Below, in pieces: positions 5,797 to 8,776 of a DNA stretch of 8,776 nt (position 1 is the stretch's first letter; the number at the start of each line of letters is the position of its first letter). This DNA comes from Acidobacteriaceae bacterium (GTDB lineage: Bacteria > Acidobacteriota > Terriglobia > Terriglobales > Acidobacteriaceae): NCBI GenBank assembly GCA_003156495.1, contig PMHC01000233.1, positions 1 through 8,776 on the forward strand, read 5' to 3'. Position numbers and translations under genes: made by a program. Under the pieces are notes generated by a model. The model worked only from the letters and a program-made list of their open reading frames with translations. It had not been told where the DNA came from and ran no database searches.

Positions 5797-5828
5797 GCTC
5801 CACGTACAAATGGCTCCATGTACAAAAT
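5797..5828 (-). repeat. Two-copy 16-base tandem repeat between flgI and flgJ
   Basis: On the minus strand TTTGTACATGGAGC (5826-5813) is repeated as TTTGTACGTGGAGC (5810-5797), 13 of 14 bases identical with a period of 16. It occupies about a third of the flgI-flgJ gap. Each copy contains TGGAGC, a weak Shine-Dalgarno-like core. It may be a simple duplication or a paired binding site. Confidence 0.5.
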
Positions 5829-5839
5829 TCAGTCAACCG

Positions 5840-7051
5840 CTACAGTACTTCCAGGTCGGCCTCCAATGCACCGGCCTCCTTCATCGCCTGCAGAATCGAG
5901 ATCACATCCCGCGCTCCTGCTCCAGTACGTTGCAATTCTTGTACCAAATTCTCAACCGTCGCGCCTTCTTTCAGGTCAATCCGGTTTACCGGCTTGTCCT
6001 GCGCCTGTACAGTCGTCTGTTGTACGACCTGCGTGGTTCCTGTCGCCGACATGGGATTGGGTTGTGAAACCTCGGTTCTTGAAATCACATTCACGCTCAA
6101 ACCGCCATGCAAGATCGAGACCGGCTGCAGACGCACCATCCCGCCAATGACGACAGTTCCCGTCCGCTCGTTGACGACCACCTTGGCCCGCGGATAGACA
6201 TCGACCTCCACCTGTTCGACCTTATCGAGCAGCGCCGCCAGATCCTCGCCCGGCAACGAAGCAATCTGTATGCGCCGGCTATCGGAGGCGTGCGCGCGCA
6301 TCGAGCCTAACGTCTGATTGATGGCTGCCGCCATCTGCTCTGCCGTATGGAAATCGGCATCGTTCAGCACAACATCGACGGTACGCATCGACTTCAAATC
6401 GAAGGGCACCGACCGCTCGACAAGCGCGCCTCCGGGAATACGCGCCGTCGTGGGATAATTCATCGTTTTCGAGCTGCCGCCAGCCGTGACGGAATAACCG
6501 CCCAAGACCAGCGCGCCCTGCGCCTCAGCGTAGATCTGCCCGTCAGGACCGTAGAGCGACGTCATCACCAGAATTCCACCCTCGATCGAACGCGCATCGC
6601 CGACCGAGGAAACAGTGATGTCAATCCTGCTGCCCGGAGTGCTGAAGGGCGGCAGCGTGGCCACAATAAAGACCGCCGCCACATTCCTCACCTGCATGTT
6701 GCTGACGCCTTCGGTTCCCGACTGCGGCACGATAATGCCCATACGCTGCAGAGCCGTAACCAGCGTCTGTTTAGGAAAGATAGTCTGCTTGCTATCTCCC
6801 GTACCGTGCAGGCCCACCACCAAACCGTAGCCGACAAGCTGATTATCGCGAATGCCCTCAATCGAGGCCACATCCTTGACCCGCGCCTTGCGCCTGGCCT
6901 CTTCGGAACGGCTTTCGACCGCCGCCAAAAGAAAGACCACAGCCAATGCTGTCGCCCACCAGCCGGCAGCCCGGCCAAATCTTCGATCTCTGCTCGCTCC
7001 CAACACCCTGTGCATTCTCAACCTCATTGCCAGCAACCGTTCCCGCGCCAT
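5840..7051 (-). CDS. flgI: Flagellar P-ring protein FlgI
   Basis: FlgI builds the P ring that surrounds the rod in the peptidoglycan layer, with FlgA as its periplasmic chaperone. The 403-residue product is full length and has all family blocks: RVKDVASIEGIRDNQLVGYG near residues 57-76, VVGLHGTGDS, the TLPPFSTPGSRIDI region, the GPDGQIYAEAQGALVLGGY region, and a C-terminal stretch ending AGALEADLEVL. A long basic N-region of about 30 residues precedes the hydrophobic core WWATALAVVFLLAA (31-44) of the signal peptide. The ATG at 7051 has GGAG five bases upstream. An in-frame ATG at 7015 with GAGG six bases upstream would give a more normal signal peptide and is a serious alternative. It shows no sign of decay, although the neighbouring L-ring gene is truncated. 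Confidence 0.97.
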   Translation of the reverse strand: MARERLLAMRLRMHRVLGASRDRRFGRAAGWWATALAVVFLLAAVESRSEEARRKARVKDVASIEGIRDNQLVGYGLVVGLHGTGDSKQTIFPKQTLVTALQRMGIIVPQSGTEGVSNMQVRNVAAVFIVATLPPFSTPGSRIDITVSSVGDARSIEGGILVMTSLYGPDGQIYAEAQGALVLGGYSVTAGGSSKTMNYPTTARIPGGALVERSVPFDLKSMRTVDVVLNDADFHTAEQMAAAINQTLGSMRAHASDSRRIQIASLPGEDLAALLDKVEQVEVDVYPRAKVVVNERTGTVVIGGMVRLQPVSILHGGLSVNVISRTEVSQPNPMSATGTTQVVQQTTVQAQDKPVNRIDLKEGATVENLVQELQRTGAGARDVISILQAMKEAGALEADLEVL

Positions 7052-7138
7052 TCCTGCTCCACCGATCTAATCCATGCGTCACATATTCTGTGCATCGTCT
7101 TTTCCGCGCACGCCGTCGCGCATTATTTTTCTCTCACG

Positions 7139-7160
7139 CGCCAGCCGCCGTTAGCTGGCG
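7139..7160 (-). other. Perfect 7-bp stem-loop enclosing the flgH stop codon
   Basis: CGCCAGC (7139-7145) and GCTGGCG (7154-7160) are perfect inverted repeats around an eight-base loop that contains the TAA stop of the shortened flgH. The stem is GC-rich, but no T-tract follows on the minus strand, so termination is not expected. The structure sits at the point where FlgH similarity ends, which may be chance or may mark a deletion junction. Confidence 0.4.
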
Positions 7161-7423
7161 ACAATGGAAACTACGTCGTGAAGCCGGTAGGCTTTTACGT
7201 CGGTACCCAGGCGCACGAGTTGACCATTCGGGTTCCAAAGCGACCCCGAAGTCCGCACCTCCGCCGCTTGTTGGGCACGTACCCGCGTCATGCAATTCCG
7301 CAGCGCATCTTCCGGCGGCGTGGCCTTAGCCGAAAAGGTGGCGGAATCGCTTTTTTTCAGCGCATTTGCCGCCGGCGCCAGCAGCGCGCACAAAATGGCC
7401 CATACTATCCATTTGATTCTCAT
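7151..7423 (-). pseudogene. flgH: Truncated flgH: N-terminal remnant of the L-ring protein
   Basis: FlgH forms the outer-membrane L ring and is normally about 220-240 residues. Only 90 are encoded here. They comprise a signal peptide (WIVWAILCALLA, cleavage likely after PAANA at residue 21), a linker, and the first conserved block, SGSLWNPNGQL (59-69) with VKAYRLHDVVSIV (76-88). In E. coli FlgH this corresponds to the region ending near LTIVLQE, with some 140 residues still to come. The frame stops at TAA (7153-7151). Only 99 bases then separate it from flgI, and none of the three frames there resembles the rest of FlgH. There is no clear lipobox. The ATG at 7423 follows GGAGG by seven bases and overlaps the flgA stop (TGATG); a GTG at 7426 is possible. 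It is most simply a deletion remnant. A functional short form or an assembly gap is less likely but not excluded. Confidence 0.75.
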
Positions 7424-7953
7424 CACTCCGCCTCCGGCGCCAAAATTGCGTGCCCAGGTCCCGTAGCTACCGCGCCAACGATCTTGCCGCCAACCTTCAG
7501 ACGCACCCGGAGAGGCGCATCGCTGGCCGCCGAACCGAGCGCTACCGCTTCCAGTCGCGCATCGACCAGCGCCGTATGCTCCTCTACAATCACATAGTCT
7601 CTGGCATGAATCACCAACCGCACCGTCGGCTTGATTGCGGCCAAAACCGCTGGCGACAGCGTATCGGCAGTCGCCGGGCCCAATTTTTTCCCCGGACCAG
7701 AAACCAGCACCAGACGCCCCGGAGCCCCCGGATGATTGGAACTTCTTAACAGCAGCCAGCGATCTCCGGTCGAGACGTCATCGATCTCGCGCAGAACCGC
7801 ATCGAAGGCTACCGCGGCCCGAGATGCGCTCGGAAGCAGAGGGGCAGACTGGCCATGCGCCACAAACGCGTTCATCGCCATCGCGATCAACAGACCCACC
7901 CCCGCCCACGCATTGTTCCAGCCACCCATCTTCAATTTCTCTCCCCGTCCCAT
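7423..7953 (-). CDS. flgA: FlgA, P-ring assembly chaperone (SAF domain)
   Basis: FlgA binds FlgI in the periplasm and helps it form the P ring. The 176-residue product has a hydrophobic signal segment (VGLLIAMAMNAFVAHG, 19-34). Its C-terminal half has the SAF/ChapFlgA pattern: VRLVIHARDYVIVEE (111-125), then an ALGSA turn (138-142), LRVRLKVGGKIVGAVATGPG (148-167) and HAIL. The N-terminal half is divergent, and that is the weaker part of the call. Its place just before flgH and flgI supports it. The ATG at 7953 follows GGAGG by five bases; an ATG at 7929 with GGGGAG is also possible. The stop shares one base with the start of the shortened flgH, so the two are probably coupled in translation. 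It lies 60 bases after flgG. Confidence 0.85.
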   Translation of the reverse strand: MGRGEKLKMGGWNNAWAGVGLLIAMAMNAFVAHGQSAPLLPSASRAAVAFDAVLREIDDVSTGDRWLLLRSSNHPGAPGRLVLVSGPGKKLGPATADTLSPAVLAAIKPTVRLVIHARDYVIVEEHTALVDARLEAVALGSAASDAPLRVRLKVGGKIVGAVATGPGHAILAPEAE

Positions 7954-8013
7954 AACAGCCTCCGAGCCGTCAGCTCTCGCGCAACCCCGCCCCGAGGTTT
8001 ATAGGCCACAGGT

Positions 8014-8776
8014 TTATTGCGCCATGGTGTTGACTTGCGAATACATCTCGTCGGCGGCTTTGATCACCTTCGAATTCGACTCGTAGGCCCGCTGCGCCAG
8101 CACCATCTGAACGAACTCGGTCACCACGTCGACATTGGAATTTTCCAAGTAACCCTGCTGCAGGGTTCCCAAACCTTCGGCGCCACCGGGATTGCCCGTG
8201 ATCGCATCGCCAGAGCTGGTGGTTTGCTGCATAAGGTTGGAACCGATATTCTCGAGCCCGCCCGCATTGGGGAAGGTCGCCAACTGAATCTGCCCCAGTT
8301 GCGAACCTGTAGTCTGACCGGAAATTGTCGCATTCACCACGCCATATTCGGTGATGGTGACCTTGGTCGCATTGGAGGGGACAGTGATCGTGGGAATCAG
8401 CGTATCGCCATCGGTGGTCACCATGGTCCCTTCGCCATTCAAGTGAAACTGGCCAGCGCGCGTGTAGGCGGTCGTGCCGTCTGGGCGCTGAATCTGGAAA
8501 AAGCCATTGCCTTCGATCGCCAGATCGTATTCGTTGTCGGTCTCGTTCAACGAGCCCTGCGTATTGATCACCTCGGTGGCGGCCGACTTGGTGCCCAAGC
8601 CGATCTGCAATCCGGCCGAAACCGTATTCTCGCTCTGCGCGGCGCCGGGCGTCACCATGTTCTGATAGAGCATGTCCTGGAACTGCAGACGTAACTGGCG
8701 AAAACCAGTCGTCGACGAGTTAGCCAAGTTGTTGGCGATCGTATCCAGGTTCAGTTGCTGCGCGCTCATGCCGCTG
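8014..8776 (-). CDS. flgG: Flagellar distal rod protein FlgG (start beyond window)
   Basis: FlgG forms the distal rod that crosses the periplasm and the P and L rings. The frame is open to the window edge. The visible N-terminus, SGMSAQQLNLDTIANNLANS and then STTGFR, matches the FlgG family, in which about eight to ten residues (typically MIRALYTAA) precede it, so the start lies a few codons outside. The centre has EYDLAIEGNGFFQIQRPDG and YTRAGQFHLNGEG, both typical of FlgG. The C-terminus has GYLENSNVDVVTEFVQMVLA, then QRAYESNSKVIKAADEM, the conserved distal helix. About 253 residues are visible, close to the full length of roughly 260. Nothing suggests truncation or decay at the 3' end. An upstream rod gene such as flgF may precede it, but that is outside the window. 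Confidence 0.96.
   Translation of the reverse strand, partial: SGMSAQQLNLDTIANNLANSSTTGFRQLRLQFQDMLYQNMVTPGAAQSENTVSAGLQIGLGTKSAATEVINTQGSLNETDNEYDLAIEGNGFFQIQRPDGTTAYTRAGQFHLNGEGTMVTTDGDTLIPTITVPSNATKVTITEYGVVNATISGQTTGSQLGQIQLATFPNAGGLENIGSNLMQQTTSSGDAITGNPGGAEGLGTLQQGYLENSNVDVVTEFVQMVLAQRAYESNSKVIKAADEMYSQVNTMAQ

Noticed and set aside
7052..7150. The missing C-terminal part of FlgH in a shifted frame
   Set aside because: All three minus-strand frames were read. They are interrupted by stops or show no FlgH pattern, and 99 bases could encode at most 33 of about 140 missing residues.
6347..7597. A 416-codon open frame on the plus strand opposite flgI, flgH and flgA
   Set aside because: It is antisense to three genes with clear family motifs. 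Its product is rich in Arg, His and Gln with no recognisable domain, as expected for a shadow frame in high-GC DNA.

Overview
The window most likely comes from the chromosome of a member of the Acidobacteriota (Terriglobia-like). The reasons are a secreted protein of the VWFA-related family typical of that phylum, the style of the flagellar proteins (for example FlgL starting MRVDPNYI, and an FlgH start without a clear lipobox), and moderately high G+C. This placement is inferred from memory of protein families, not from a search. Every gene I can support is on the minus strand, so transcription runs from high to low coordinates.

Region 8776-2174 is a compact flagellar cluster in the order flgG (start lies beyond the window), flgA, flgH (only an N-terminal piece), flgI, a short flgJ (rod-binding domain only), flgM, a flgN-like gene, flgK and flgL. 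It covers the distal rod, the chaperone and structural proteins of the P and L rings, the rod cap, the anti-sigma-28 factor with a probable export chaperone, and the two hook-filament junction proteins. Several genes touch or overlap (flgA/flgH share TGATG; flgN/flgK overlap by 14 bases). A good match to a sigma-28 (FliA) promoter lies just before flgM, so flgM-flgN-flgK-flgL can plausibly be transcribed separately as a late flagellar unit.

Region 2176-2061, at the flgL stop codon, is a 116-base element with perfect 15-base terminal inverted repeats that begin and end in TA. It looks like a small non-autonomous transposon (MITE) of the kind that duplicates TA. Region 2052-722 holds a candidate promoter with a 12-base palindrome, a 75-residue Trp/Arg-rich protein of unknown function, and a VWFA-related secreted protein whose start codon overlaps the stop of the small gene. 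Region 721-1 is the housekeeping pair rpsO-pnp. It has a strong intrinsic terminator between the two genes and a possible five-codon leader ORF before rpsO.

The points most worth a second look are the severely shortened flgH beside an intact flgI, the MITE-like element, the sigma-28-type promoter before flgM, the coupled small-protein/VWFA pair, and the leader and hairpins around rpsO. I saw no tRNA, rRNA, CRISPR array or transposase gene, and no gene-free stretch longer than 300 bases.
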